A stretch of DNA of 56,895 nt from JASHSH01 sp036490215 (GCA_036490215.1 DASXEH010000028.1:1-56895); one strand, 5' to 3'. Counted from the first letter of the stretch, positions 25,542 through 34,584 are shown. The notes: generated by a model not told the origin, from the sequence alone. A program made the numbers and translations.

Positions 25542-26309
25542 ATGGATAAAGAAAAACCGGCCGATAAAAGCGAAAAGAGCCAGATCCAAGTGATCGCGCG
25601 TGCCGCCGCCGTATTGCGGGCGTTGGAAGAAGAGCCGGATGGCCTCAGCTTGGGTGAGATCGCCAAGCGTGTCGATTTGGCGCGCTCGACCGTGCAGCGC
25701 ATCGTCGGCGCTCTGCAGCAGGAAGCCTTCGTCATGGCCGCCGCGCCCAACAGCCGGGTGCGCCTGGGGCCGGCGATTCTGCGCATGGCCGGCTCGGTGC
25801 AGAGCGATTTCGTCGCCATGGCTCATCCGCATCTGGCCGATCTCGGCAAGGAGTTGGGCGAGACGGTCGATTTCGCCGTGGTGCGTAAGGATCATTTGGT
25901 CTTCATCGATCAGATTACCGGGTCGCACCGGCTGCGCACCGTGTCATCGGTGGGCGACTCGTTTCCGCTCTATTGCACCGCCAATGGCAAAGCCTATCTG
26001 GCACAACTGGCCGATGCCGAGATCGAGCAATTGGTCGGCCGCCAATACGAGAAGCGGACGCCTAATACCCATACGACCCTGAAGGCCTTGCTCGGCGATC
26101 TGGCGACTGTGCGCAAGGCAGGCTATGCGATCGATCGGGAGGAGCACACCTTGGGGATCGGTGCCGTCGGTGTGGCGTTGCGCGATCCGTTCGGTAACGC
26201 GGTTGCGATTTCGGTGCCGGTGCCGAGCCAGCGTTTCTATGGCCAGGAGAAACGCATGGCCGAACGGCTCCTCAAGGCGAAGGCTAAGCTCGAAGCGATG
26301 ATCGGCTGA
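25542..26309 (+). CDS. IclR-family transcriptional regulator
   Basis: A 255-residue regulator. The winged helix is at about residues 16-80 (AAAVLRALEEEPDGLSLGEI, ARSTVQRIVGALQQEAFV) and the effector domain is at about 85-250 (LGETVDFAVVRKDHLVFIDQ, YCTANGKAYLAQL, IDREEHTLGIGAVGVAL). ATG 25542 is used; a GTG at 25539 adjoins it. It lies 30 bp after BKACE in the same direction and is probably autoregulated with the cyclase operon. IclR proteins commonly control aromatic catabolism. Confidence 0.92.
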   Translation: MDKEKPADKSEKSQIQVIARAAAVLRALEEEPDGLSLGEIAKRVDLARSTVQRIVGALQQEAFVMAAAPNSRVRLGPAILRMAGSVQSDFVAMAHPHLADLGKELGETVDFAVVRKDHLVFIDQITGSHRLRTVSSVGDSFPLYCTANGKAYLAQLADAEIEQLVGRQYEKRTPNTHTTLKALLGDLATVRKAGYAIDREEHTLGIGAVGVALRDPFGNAVAISVPVPSQRFYGQEKRMAERLLKAKAKLEAMIG

Positions 26310-26319
26310 GGCGCGAACG

Positions 26320-27206
26320 ATGCGGATTGGTCTGATCGGGTTGGGGCGAATGGGGCGGGGCGCACGATCGCCGCGCGACTCGTCGATCATGGCCATAGCA
26401 TCACGGCATGGGATCGTGCTGAGGCGGCGATGCGTGGCGCCGGACCGATGGTCCAGTCGGTTGGAACTGCGCAGGATGTCGCGGCAGCCGCTGATATCAT
26501 CCTCTCTATCATCACCGACGATGCCGGCGTGCGGCAGGTCTATCGCGGCGAACGCGGACTGTTGTCGGCTCCCGTTCAAGGCAAGCTGTTTATCGAGATG
26601 AGCACGCTTCAGCCCGCCACCGTCCGCGAACTCGCGGTTGCTGCCCAGTCCAAAGGTGCGGCGCTGATCGATAGCCCGGTGCTGGGATCGATCCCGACAG
26701 TCAAAGACGGCAACCTGTTGGCCCTGGTCGGTGGGCAGGAGGCCGATATCGTGCGCGCCTGCACGGTTCTCGATCTGCTGACGCGTCGCGTAGCGGTGAT
26801 GGGGGCGGTCGGCAGCGGCTGTGCCACAAAGCTGGCGGTTAATCTCGGGCTCGCGACCTATTTGCAGTCGCTAAGCGAATCGCTCGCGCTGGCCATCCAT
26901 CAGGGCGTGGCCTCTGACCAGGTGCTCAATATCCTGAGCGAAGCGCCGACAGCCAATGCAATCTTGGCGAGCAAAATGGCGGCGCTTCTGGGCGGAGAGG
27001 TCTCGATCACGCTCGATATTGCGACCTTGCGGAAAGACGTGATGTCAGCAGTAGCCACGGCCGCGTTGTCGGGCGTGCCATCGCCCTGTGCGTCGGCCGC
27101 GTTGTCATCACTCTCGGTCGCCGTTGCCGCGGGGTGGGGACCCCGGGATATCGGCGAACTGCCGCGCTTCTTCCGCGAGATGATGCTGCAACGCTTCGTC
27201 GCCTGA
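26320..27206 (+). pseudogene. 3-hydroxyisobutyrate dehydrogenase-like gene with frameshift (5-bp tandem duplication)
   Basis: The gene starts normally (MRIGLIGLGRMGR) at 26320, 10 bp after iclR with GAGG upstream, then shifts frame. GGGGC is present twice in tandem at 26352-26361. Removing one copy restores GLGRMGRTIAARLVDHGHSI, a perfect Rossmann motif, and the frame continues as AWDRAEAAMRGAGPM to the stop at 27206 (293 residues). The rest is typical beta-hydroxyacid dehydrogenase, with the catalytic-lysine region GSGCATKLAVNLG. Apart from the duplication nothing is decayed, so the event is recent or a sequencing error. A translation start at ATG 26430 would lack the cofactor site. Confidence 0.85.
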
Positions 27207-27605
27207 TCTTTCCTTCGCGTTCTGTAGAAACGCTCGCGGCGCTATGCGGGATCAAACGTTTGATCCCAGAACAATGCGCTGCGCCGCATCAAAGCCGTCG
27301 GAAAATCGATACTCCACCGCTATGCGGTTACGATAATCCTACCATACCCGACGCTTATGGCTCCTGCCGATGAAGTGATTAGGATGGGAAAACGGCGTTG
27401 TTATCCTTTCAAGCACGGCATAAAGCGGGTGGTTCGGCGATTCGTTCTCGGACGAGTCTTACCGAGACAAAACAAAACCCGCACGGGGAGCGATATCAAT
27501 TTTTTAGGTGGTGCAGCGCTGTGAAACGGCCGCGGTCTCCCGCAGTGGTCGAAGCGTGTTGGCCCTACGCGAACTGATACCAATGAATCGATCGAGGAGA
27601 ACGCC
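27207..27605. promoter_or_regulatory. 399-bp intergenic region upstream of Liv system 3
   Basis: No open frame here has a ribosome site or recognisable family. The region contains the 20-bp palindrome described separately and CCGCTATGCGGTT (27317-27329), which occurs identically in front of the SDR operon (2120-2132). It also holds a small stem TCTCGG/CCGAGA (27446-27467) and a run of six T (27500-27505). It must hold the promoter of the operon starting at 27606, but I could not pick a convincing -35/-10 pair. Confidence 0.6.
27248..27267. promoter_or_regulatory. Perfect 20-bp palindrome, candidate operator
   Basis: GGGATCAAACGTTTGATCCC is perfectly self-complementary with no loop. It lies 41 bp after the broken dehydrogenase gene and about 340 bp before the Liv system 3 operon. 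No T-run follows on either side, so a terminator is unlikely and a dimeric repressor site is more likely. The cognate protein is unknown. Confidence 0.6.
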
Positions 27606-28880
27606 ATGAAGAGGATCATCACCGGACCGTCGCGTCGCACGGTTCTCAAAGGCGGCGCCGCTCTCGCGGCATCGACGACGATCGGCGCACCCGCCATCGT
27701 CCGGGCCGCCGAAGTCATCAAGATCGGCCATGTCTCGCCCAAGACCGGCCCGATGGCCGGTTTCGCCGAAGCGCAGGACTGGGTGCTCGAAGACGTCAAG
27801 AAGCATATCGGCGAAGGGCTGAAGATCGGCGGCAAGACCTACCAGATCGAGATCATCACCAAGGACAGCCAGACCGACGAAAGCCGGGCCTCGGAGGTCG
27901 CGAACGATCTGATCCTCAAGGACAAGGTCGACATCATCACCGCGTCGAGCGGTTCGATCGACTGTAATCCGGTCGCCAATGCGGCCGAGCTCAACGAGCT
28001 GCCCTGCATCACAGCCGACGATCCGTGGGAGTCCTATTACTACGGCCGCGGCGGCACGAAGGATAAGGGCTTCGAATGGACCTATCACTTCTTCTGGGGC
28101 CTTGATCAGGTGCTCGCGGCCTTCATCGGGCTTTGGCAGGCGCAGCAGACCAACAAGGTTGTCGGCACGCTGTTCAACACAGCGCAGGACGATACCTCGT
28201 GGCATGACGCCTTTGTTCCCGCCATCAAGAAAGCGGGCTTCACGGTGGTCGACCCCGGCCAGTTCCCGGCCTTCGGCAACGATTTCACGCCGCAGATCAC
28301 CGCCTTCAAGAAGGGCAATGTCGAGATCATCACCGGCAACCTATTCACGCCCGACTACGCTACCTTCTCGGCGCAGTGTGCACAGCAGGGTTACAAGCCA
28401 AAGATCGTCACCCTGGGTAAGGCCTTCTTGTTCCCGGCGGACGTCGCCTCGCTGAAAAATCGTGGCGAAGGCGTGTGCGCCGAACTTTGGTGGTCGCCCG
28501 ACTATCCGTTCAAGTCGAGCCTGACAGGCGTCTCGTCGAAGGATCTTGCGGCCAATTACGAAGCCGCGACCAAGCGTCATTGGACAGCGCCGATCCCCTT
28601 CAAGCATGCGTTGTTCGAAGTGGTGATCGACGTGCTGAAGCGCACCAAGGACCCCAAGGATCCGAAGTCGATCCTCGAGGCGATCAAAACCACCAACCTC
28701 GACACCATCGTCGGTCATATCCAATGGCCGGGTCCGGTGAAGAACGTCTGCACCACCCCGGTTGTTGCCGGTCAGTGGCAGAAGCACGGCGACCGCTACG
28801 ATATCGAGATCGTCAACAGTGGGGCTTTCCCCGAGATCAAGACGACGTCGAAGCTGTTGCCGCTCGCGGCTTGGAGTTGA
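27606..28880 (+). CDS. ABC transporter substrate-binding protein, Tat-exported (system 3)
   Basis: A 424-residue Peripla_BP_6 protein. A twin-arginine signal SRRTVLKGGAALAA (Arg10-Arg11), with cleavage near residue 34 (VRA-AE), precedes IKIGHVSPKTGPMAGFAEAQ. The ATG follows a GAGGAGAACGCC site. Tat export suggests folding before translocation. Gene order in this system is SBP-livG-livF-livH-livM, unlike the SBP-livHMGF order of the others. No catabolic gene is in the same operon, so the ligand is open; the divergent hydroxyacid block just downstream is a possible partner. Confidence 0.92.
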   Translation: MKRIITGPSRRTVLKGGAALAASTTIGAPAIVRAAEVIKIGHVSPKTGPMAGFAEAQDWVLEDVKKHIGEGLKIGGKTYQIEIITKDSQTDESRASEVANDLILKDKVDIITASSGSIDCNPVANAAELNELPCITADDPWESYYYGRGGTKDKGFEWTYHFFWGLDQVLAAFIGLWQAQQTNKVVGTLFNTAQDDTSWHDAFVPAIKKAGFTVVDPGQFPAFGNDFTPQITAFKKGNVEIITGNLFTPDYATFSAQCAQQGYKPKIVTLGKAFLFPADVASLKNRGEGVCAELWWSPDYPFKSSLTGVSSKDLAANYEAATKRHWTAPIPFKHALFEVVIDVLKRTKDPKDPKSILEAIKTTNLDTIVGHIQWPGPVKNVCTTPVVAGQWQKHGDRYDIEIVNSGAFPEIKTTSKLLPLAAWS

Positions 28881-28904
28881 GGGAAAAGGTAACGGGGCAT
28901 AAAC

Positions 28905-28931
28905 TGCAGCCGCCGGCACGGCGGCTGCAGA
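28905..28931 (+). other. Intercistronic stem-loop after the binding-protein gene (system 3)
   Basis: CTGCAGCCGCC and GGCGGCTGCAG form a perfect 11-bp stem with the loop GGCAC, 25 bp after the binding-protein stop and 16 bp before livG. There is no T-run. It is probably an RNA-processing or stability element that lowers expression of the membrane and ATPase subunits relative to the binding protein. Confidence 0.75.
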
Positions 28932-28946
28932 CCCCCGGGGGATCGA

Positions 28947-29675
28947 GTGGGTTCCGTTCTTAGACTCGATAACGTCTCGAAAAGTTTCGGGGCGGTGGTT
29001 ATCGCCAGCGACCTCGGCCTTGATGTGGCTGAAGGCGAGGCCTTGGGGATGCTTGGCCCTAACGGTGCCGGCAAAACCACACTCTTCGGCATCATCACCG
29101 GCACGATCGCGCCCGATAGCGGACGCATCACCTTCGAAGGCCGCGACGTGACTCGGCTGTCGGCCGCCGACCGATGCCGTCTGGGTATGGCGCGGTCTTT
29201 CCAGGTGCCGCAGCCCTTCGGCGGCATGACCGTTTTCGAGAACCTCGTGGTTGCCGCAGCATTCGCGCGCGGCAAGAGTGAGCGGGAAGTCTATCAACTG
29301 GCCGCCGAGACCCTGGAGGAATGCGAATTGGCCGACAAGGCTAACAAACGCGCCGGTTCGCTCACCTTGCTCGACCGCAAGCGCCTGGAATTGGCCCGCG
29401 CTCTGGCTACGCGTCCGCGTCTTTTGCTGCTCGACGAGGTGGCAGGCGGGCTCAGCGAAGTCGAATGCGAAGACCTGGTGGCGCTGATCAAGAAAATCCG
29501 CGGCACCGGCATCTCCGTGATTTGGATCGAACACATCGTGCATGCGCTGATCGCCGTGGTCGACCGTGTCGTCGTGCTCGCCGGTGGCAATCTGATCGCC
29601 GATGGTAAACCCGACGCCGTGATTCGCCACCCCAAAGTGACCGAAATCTATATGGGGATTCCGGCGGATGACTGA
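28947..29675 (+). CDS. livG: LivG-type ABC transporter ATP-binding protein (system 3)
   Basis: A 242-residue ATPase with Walker A GPNGAGKTT, the LivG-subgroup signature SLTLLDRKRLELARALA and Walker B LLLLDEVAGGL. The start is GTG 28947 after GGGGGA. The DEV instead of DEP after Walker B also occurs in systems 2 and 4, so it is a subgroup trait. Confidence 0.94.
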   Translation: MGSVLRLDNVSKSFGAVVIASDLGLDVAEGEALGMLGPNGAGKTTLFGIITGTIAPDSGRITFEGRDVTRLSAADRCRLGMARSFQVPQPFGGMTVFENLVVAAAFARGKSEREVYQLAAETLEECELADKANKRAGSLTLLDRKRLELARALATRPRLLLLDEVAGGLSEVECEDLVALIKKIRGTGISVIWIEHIVHALIAVVDRVVVLAGGNLIADGKPDAVIRHPKVTEIYMGIPADD

Positions 29676-29716
29676 GCGGATCGGCGTGGCTCAACCCAAG
29701 ACAAGCGGAGCCCGCC

Positions 29717-30415
29717 ATGGCGCTGCTTGAGGTCGAAGGCCTGGCCGCCTTCTATCGCGACTTCCAGGCACTCTATAACGTCTCGATGTCGGTCGATGCC
29801 GGCCAAATCGTTGCCGTGATCGGCGCCAATGGCGCGGGGAAAAGCACACTACTGAAAAGCATCGTCGGGTTGATCTCGACTGAGCGCGACATGATCCACT
29901 TCGATGGCGAAGCGATCGGGGGATTGCGTCCGCCGAAACTCGTCGAACGCGGCATCGCGCTCGTACCCGAAGGGCGCCGCCTATTCTCGTCACTGAGCGT
30001 GATGGAGAATCTGATGATCGGCGGCCAGCTCGGCCGCAAGGGGCCATGGAGCCTGGAGCGTGTCTTCAAACTCTTCCCGATTCTGGAAGAGCGCAAGAAT
30101 CAGCGCAGCATGTCGCTTTCGGGCGGTCAGCAACAGATGGTTGCGATCGGCCGTGCCCTGATGTCGAACCCGCGCCTGCTGCTCTGTGACGAACTCAGCT
30201 TGGGTCTAGCGCCGATCATCGTGAAAGACATTTTCACGCGACTGCCGTCGATTGTCGCGGAAGGCACGTCGATCGTGATCGTCGAGCAGGATGTCATGCA
30301 AGCCGTGACGGCGACCAGCTATGTCTACTGCCTGCAAGAAGGTCGCGTTTCGCTCGAGGGCGTTTCGTCGTCGCTATCGCGCGACCAACTCAAAGCCGCC
30401 TATTTCGGAGTGTGA
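29717..30415 (+). CDS. livF: LivF-type ABC transporter ATP-binding protein (system 3)
   Basis: A 232-residue ATPase with Walker A GANGAGKST, VPEGRRLFSSLSVMENL, LSGGQQQM and Walker B LLLCDELSLGL. It sits 41 bp after livG. It forms the ATPase pair with that protein for the permeases at 30419 and 31279. Confidence 0.94.
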   Translation: MALLEVEGLAAFYRDFQALYNVSMSVDAGQIVAVIGANGAGKSTLLKSIVGLISTERDMIHFDGEAIGGLRPPKLVERGIALVPEGRRLFSSLSVMENLMIGGQLGRKGPWSLERVFKLFPILEERKNQRSMSLSGGQQQMVAIGRALMSNPRLLLCDELSLGLAPIIVKDIFTRLPSIVAEGTSIVIVEQDVMQAVTATSYVYCLQEGRVSLEGVSSSLSRDQLKAAYFGV

Positions 30416-30418
30416 CGG

Positions 30419-31279
30419 ATGGAATGGGTCAACGGCATCGTCCAAGGTGTGCTGCTCGGCGGGCTCTATGCGCTCTTCGCCGCCGGCCTGTCGTTGATCT
30501 TCGGGGTGATGCGCCTGGTCAATATCGCCCATGGCGATCTGATCGTCGTTGCGGCCTATATGGGCTATTTCGTGATCGAATTGCTGGGCCTCGGCCCATT
30601 CACATCGCTGATCGTGGTCATCCCCATCATAGCGGTCGTCGGCTATGCGCTGCAGCGTGGTTTGCTGAACTTCACCTTGGGTGACGATCTACCGCCGCTT
30701 CTGGTGACACTCGGTCTCTCGGTCATTATTCAGAATGCATTGTTGATGCTGTTCACCGCCGACAGCCGGAAACTGGATGGCGGGTCGCTCGAAGTCGCGA
30801 GCTGGAAGCTGCTCGAAGGCCTGAATGTGGGGGTTCTACCCATCATCCAATTCGTCACGGCGATCGTCGTCATCGGTGTGTTGCAGTTGCTCTTCTATCG
30901 CACCGCCATCGGCCGTGCCTTCCGCGCGACCTCCGACGATCAAGAAATGGCCCAGTTGATGGGCATCGAGACACGCCATGTCTTCGCCGTGGCCATGGCG
31001 CTATCGCTGGCCGTTGTCGCCATAGCCGGCATCTTCATCGCCATATTGAAGAGCTTCAACCCGTTCCTCGGACCGCTGCTGCTGATCTATGGCTTCGAGG
31101 CGATCATCATCGGTGGCTTGGGCAGCCTGTGGGGCACGCTCGCAGGTGGCGTCGTCTTGGGCGTCGCCCAGGCGATCGGCGGCCAAATCAATCTCGGCTT
31201 GCCGATCATCGCGGGTCATGTTGCGCTCTTCGCCATCCTGCTGATCAGGCCGCAGGGCCTGTTTCCGAAGGTGACGTGA
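30419..31279 (+). CDS. livH: LivH-type ABC transporter permease (system 3)
   Basis: A 286-residue membrane permease with QGVLLGGLYALFAAGLSLIF, RLVNIAHGDLIVVAAY, GLSVIIQNALL and GGLGSLWGTLAGGVVLGVAQ. It starts 3 bp after the livF stop. Its stop overlaps livM as TGATG. Confidence 0.95.
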   Translation: MEWVNGIVQGVLLGGLYALFAAGLSLIFGVMRLVNIAHGDLIVVAAYMGYFVIELLGLGPFTSLIVVIPIIAVVGYALQRGLLNFTLGDDLPPLLVTLGLSVIIQNALLMLFTADSRKLDGGSLEVASWKLLEGLNVGVLPIIQFVTAIVVIGVLQLLFYRTAIGRAFRATSDDQEMAQLMGIETRHVFAVAMALSLAVVAIAGIFIAILKSFNPFLGPLLLIYGFEAIIIGGLGSLWGTLAGGVVLGVAQAIGGQINLGLPIIAGHVALFAILLIRPQGLFPKVT

Positions 31280-32313
31280 TGACCGCGACGACGCATCCGG
31301 CTCCGGTTTTCTCTGTCGCCCATGCCGACCGTTCGAGCCGTATCGGCATGGTTGGACTCACGATCGTCGTAATCGTGCTGATCGCTGCGCCCTATTGGGC
31401 CGACCGGTCGCAGGCGCGCACGCTCACGGAGGTCTTCTCCTATATCGCTCTCGCCAGCCTCTGGAATCTACTCGCCGGCTATGCCGGCCTTGTGTCGATC
31501 GGGCAGCAGGCGTTCGTCGGGCTCGGCGGTTACACGCTGTTCCTGAGCGCGCTGTGGCTTGGCATCAACCCGATCTTGAGTGTGCCCTTGGCCGGTATCC
31601 TTGCCGGCGCTTTCGCGATCCCGATCGTGCTGCTGCTCTTGCGTCTGCGCGGCGCCTATTTCACCATCGGTTCCTGGGTCATCGCCGATGTACTGCAGCA
31701 GGTCTTCGTCCAGATCGATGCGGTCGGCGGCGGTTCGGGCATCAGCCTGCCGGCTGCGGTCGTCAAAGCGATGGCCGCGACGCGCGATGCGCGCGAGCAC
31801 CTGATCTATTGGACGATCCTCGGCCTGATGTTGATCGTTATCGGTCTGATCGTCATGCTGTTGCGCGGCCGCTGGGGTCTCGCTCTACAGGCGATTCGCG
31901 ACAATGAGATGGCGGCGAAATCGAACGGGATCGACGTCAATCGCGCGCGGCTGGTCGTGTTCGTGTTGGGCGCTTTCGGCACCGCGATGATCGGCGCGAT
32001 GATTTTTCTGCAGCGCCTGACGATCACGCCCGACTCGGGCTTCAGCCTGAACGATTGGACCGTCAACGTCATCTTCATCACGGTGATCGGCGGGATCGGC
32101 CGGGTCGAAGGGCCGATCATCGGCACGATCATCTATATGCTGCTGCGCAGTTTCCTCGCCGATCTCGGCAGCATCTATCTGATCATCCTGGGTGTGGTCG
32201 GCATCGTGATCATGCTCAAGGCGCCGAAAGGCCTATGGGGCTTCTTCGCTGATCGCTACGGCGTGCAGCTGTTCCCACTTTCGCGCCGACTGATCCGCAC
32301 TGTCCGCGGCTAG
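31279..32313 (+). CDS. livM: LivM-type ABC transporter permease (system 3)
   Basis: A 344-residue permease with SLWNLLAGYAGLVSIGQQAF, LRLRGAYFTIGSWVIADVLQ, AIRDNEMAAKSNGI and GGIGRVEGPIIGTIIY. ATG 31279 shares a base with the livH stop. It converges with the M24 gene with a single base between the stops and no terminator, so read-through or antisense overlap is likely. Confidence 0.95.
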   Translation: MTATTHPAPVFSVAHADRSSRIGMVGLTIVVIVLIAAPYWADRSQARTLTEVFSYIALASLWNLLAGYAGLVSIGQQAFVGLGGYTLFLSALWLGINPILSVPLAGILAGAFAIPIVLLLLRLRGAYFTIGSWVIADVLQQVFVQIDAVGGGSGISLPAAVVKAMAATRDAREHLIYWTILGLMLIVIGLIVMLLRGRWGLALQAIRDNEMAAKSNGIDVNRARLVVFVLGAFGTAMIGAMIFLQRLTITPDSGFSLNDWTVNVIFITVIGGIGRVEGPIIGTIIYMLLRSFLADLGSIYLIILGVVGIVIMLKAPKGLWGFFADRYGVQLFPLSRRLIRTVRG

Positions 32314-32314
32314 C

Positions 32315-33508
32315 TCAGACCTCGAAAATCTTCTTCTCGGTCCTGTGCAGGCATTCGCCGGGGCCATTTGGGCCGATCAGGTAGTTGTCACAGATCATCG
32401 CGAACATCGTTGGCGTGTCATAGCCGGGATGGACCGAGAAGCACATGCCCTCGGCGATAGCCATGCTCTCATCGGCCCGGATCAGAGGGCGCTCGACCAT
32501 GTCATAACCCTGGCCGTGACTATAGACGCGTAACTCGGCCGGCAGGCCGCGTTCGTTCATATAGGCGTCGTGGGCGGCCGCGATGTCGCGGCAAAGTGTG
32601 CCGGGCTTCATCCGCTTCAGCGCAGCGTCCTGAGCGGCTTTGACGACCGCGAATCCGTCCAGGAGCTCCTGAGACGCAAGACCCAGCACAATCGTGCGCG
32701 CGATCTCGGTATAGAACCCGCCGGGACCGTTGATCTCGATTAGCAGCGGCAGATGGTCGCCCGGTTGCAGGGTGCGGCCCTGCAGATGCCGCCCGGCGAA
32801 CCCCGCGAAGCGTCCCATGGGCGATGAGAAGCCGAGGAAGACGCCTTGCTCACTGCCCAGAACCTGGCCTTCGCGCCAAGCCAGCGCCGTCACGTCCACG
32901 TCCCGCATCCCGGGCTTGATCGCGCCCAGCACCTTCTCGAACACCGCGTCCTGCAGAGCGGCGGCCTTGCGGATCAGCGTCTGCTCCTCCGCGCTTTTAA
33001 TGGCTTTGATCGGGTCCACCAAATCGGCCGCTTCGACAAAGGTCGCGCTCGTCCCCAGCGCGGCTTCGATCGATTGGCGGAAGGCGTGAGGCAGGAAGCC
33101 GCCGCCGATCCAGCCGATGCGTCGATAGCTGCGGTGTTTCAGTTCTTCGGCGACCAATCGTGCGTCGTCACCTTCGGTATAGGCGATCGAGCTGAAGGAA
33201 GGGCTGAATACCATTTCGTCGATACCGCGATGGATCGGGTCGTCGCCGCCCATCTTCTTCCGATGCCCGGCGGGGCCCATCTCGATCACCGTCATCGGCC
33301 CATCGGCATGGAAGATGATCGAACGCGGATAGCCGTTATTGGCCGGGATATCGGTGAACCACTTCACGTAGCCACCCAACCAGTCATTGGTATTCTGCAT
33401 CACCAGCGCGTCGACGCCGTGTTTGCCCATGGCTGTGCGTACGGCGCTCCAGCGGCGGTTGAGTTCTACATCGGAAATGCGGACGGGGATGCGGTCGAGG
33501 GCGGTCAT
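32315..33508 (-). CDS. M24-family (creatinase/Xaa-Pro peptidase fold) protein with altered metal site
   Basis: A 397-residue protein with a creatinase N-terminal domain (about 15-160) and an M24 pita-bread domain (about 175-395). The five canonical metal ligands D-D-H-E-E align with E258, E268, H331, H360 and C373, so only the histidine (YSHGQGYD) is conserved. It is probably not a standard dinuclear aminopeptidase; creatinase itself also works without the metal pair. AAGGAG precedes ATG 33508. It follows the D-2-hydroxyacid dehydrogenase by 23 bp in one operon. The substrate is unknown. Confidence 0.85.
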   Translation of the reverse strand: MTALDRIPVRISDVELNRRWSAVRTAMGKHGVDALVMQNTNDWLGGYVKWFTDIPANNGYPRSIIFHADGPMTVIEMGPAGHRKKMGGDDPIHRGIDEMVFSPSFSSIAYTEGDDARLVAEELKHRSYRRIGWIGGGFLPHAFRQSIEAALGTSATFVEAADLVDPIKAIKSAEEQTLIRKAAALQDAVFEKVLGAIKPGMRDVDVTALAWREGQVLGSEQGVFLGFSSPMGRFAGFAGRHLQGRTLQPGDHLPLLIEINGPGGFYTEIARTIVLGLASQELLDGFAVVKAAQDAALKRMKPGTLCRDIAAAHDAYMNERGLPAELRVYSHGQGYDMVERPLIRADESMAIAEGMCFSVHPGYDTPTMFAMICDNYLIGPNGPGECLHRTEKKIFEV

Positions 33509-33531
33509 GGCTTTCGCTCCTTCTTCAAATC

Positions 33532-34476
33532 TTATGTGCGTTCGACAATATTGCGCAGCTTGTCGGTATGTCCGGCGATGAAATGACCCATATTTTCGAG
33601 CAGCAGCGGCATAATCTGCTGGGCATAGATATCGCTCATGCCGCCGACGCGCGGCGTTATGATCACGTTGTCCATCTGCCAGAGCGGGTTGTCGGCGGGC
33701 AGCGGCTCAGTGGCGAAGACATCGAGTCCGGCACCGGTGATGCGCTTTTCTTTCAGGGCGGCAATCAGCGCCTGTTCGTCGATCACGTTGCCGCGCGCCA
33801 GATTGATGAGAATGGCGCGCGGCGGCAGCGCCGCCAGCAGCCGCGCATCGACCATATGGTGGGTTGCGGGCGAATAGGGGACCAGGACGATGAAGAAGTC
33901 GGTCTGGGCGGCGATCTCGGTCATCTGGGCGCGCGGATAGATCGCATCGAACCCATCCGCTCCGCTGCGGTTATCGCTGATGCCGATGACACGCATGCCG
34001 AAGGCCTGGCAGCGCCGCGCCAGATCCTCGCTGATCGCGCCAATACCCAGCAGCACCGCCGTCTTGCCCATCAGCAATCTTTGCGGCCAGCGCTCCCATT
34101 GGGCATTGGCCTGGTTCGTCATCATCCGGCGGAAGTCGCGCAGTAAGGCGATCATGTAGAGGAACGCCATTTCTGACATCTGCGGCCCATGGATGCCGCG
34201 GCCCGAGGTGATGATCACCTGGCGGGACAAGCCGGATTGCGCGGTCAGGCTGTCGGTGCCCGTCGTCAGTGCCTGAATCCAGCGTAGCTTGGGCATAACC
34301 GAGAGCAGTTGGCTTGGGAGCTCGTGAGCCAAGCCGACGACAGCCGAGACGCTGGTGCAGCAGGAGAGGGCATCGGAGAGAGCAGTCGTCGCGTGGATGA
34401 CAAGATCGGGAAAGTGCGCTGCTAGGGCGTCGCGATAGGTCGCGGCCTCTTTTTCAAGGATCAGCACTTCGGTCAT
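33532..34476 (-). CDS. D-isomer-specific 2-hydroxyacid dehydrogenase family protein with catalytic His replaced
   Basis: A 314-residue protein of the phosphoglycerate/glyoxylate reductase family. Catalytic Arg228 (NLARGNVID) and Glu257 (DVFATEPLP) are in place. The expected histidine in the TPH motif is Arg276 (IITPRVGG), one base change from CAC. The NAD loop reads LGIGAISEDLA, with Ser for the third glycine. It is either a variant enzyme or impaired. It heads the minus-strand side of the divergent hydroxyacid block. Confidence 0.88.
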   Translation of the reverse strand: MTEVLILEKEAATYRDALAAHFPDLVIHATTALSDALSCCTSVSAVVGLAHELPSQLLSVMPKLRWIQALTTGTDSLTAQSGLSRQVIITSGRGIHGPQMSEMAFLYMIALLRDFRRMMTNQANAQWERWPQRLLMGKTAVLLGIGAISEDLARRCQAFGMRVIGISDNRSGADGFDAIYPRAQMTEIAAQTDFFIVLVPYSPATHHMVDARLLAALPPRAILINLARGNVIDEQALIAALKEKRITGAGLDVFATEPLPADNPLWQMDNVIITPRVGGMSDIYAQQIMPLLLENMGHFIAGHTDKLRNIVERT

Positions 34477-34564
34477 CGTGGCGTTTCCCGATTATTCTTG
34501 TTCGGCGCTCCACAGAGTATTACCGAGACCGCTGATTTTGGCCCATTCGGACTGGGTTTTCGAC

Positions 34565-34584
34565 CATAACGACCGGTTATAACC
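34565..34584. promoter_or_regulatory. Dyad CATAAC-N5-GTTAT in divergent promoter, candidate LysR box
   Basis: CATAAC (34565-34570), GACCG, GTTAT (34576-34580) forms an inverted repeat of T-N11-A type, overlapped by the palindrome GGTTATAACC (34575-34584). It lies in the 243-bp gap between the divergent hydroxyacid dehydrogenase and TPP enzyme genes. The same half-sites with the same 5-bp spacing occur at 43804-43820 beside the LysR gene, pointing to that regulator. Confidence 0.6.

Noticed and set aside
27446..27505. Small stem TCTCGG/CCGAGA and a later run of six T as a terminator
   Set aside because: The stem is only 6 bp and the T-run is about 33 bp further on, so they do not form an intrinsic terminator.
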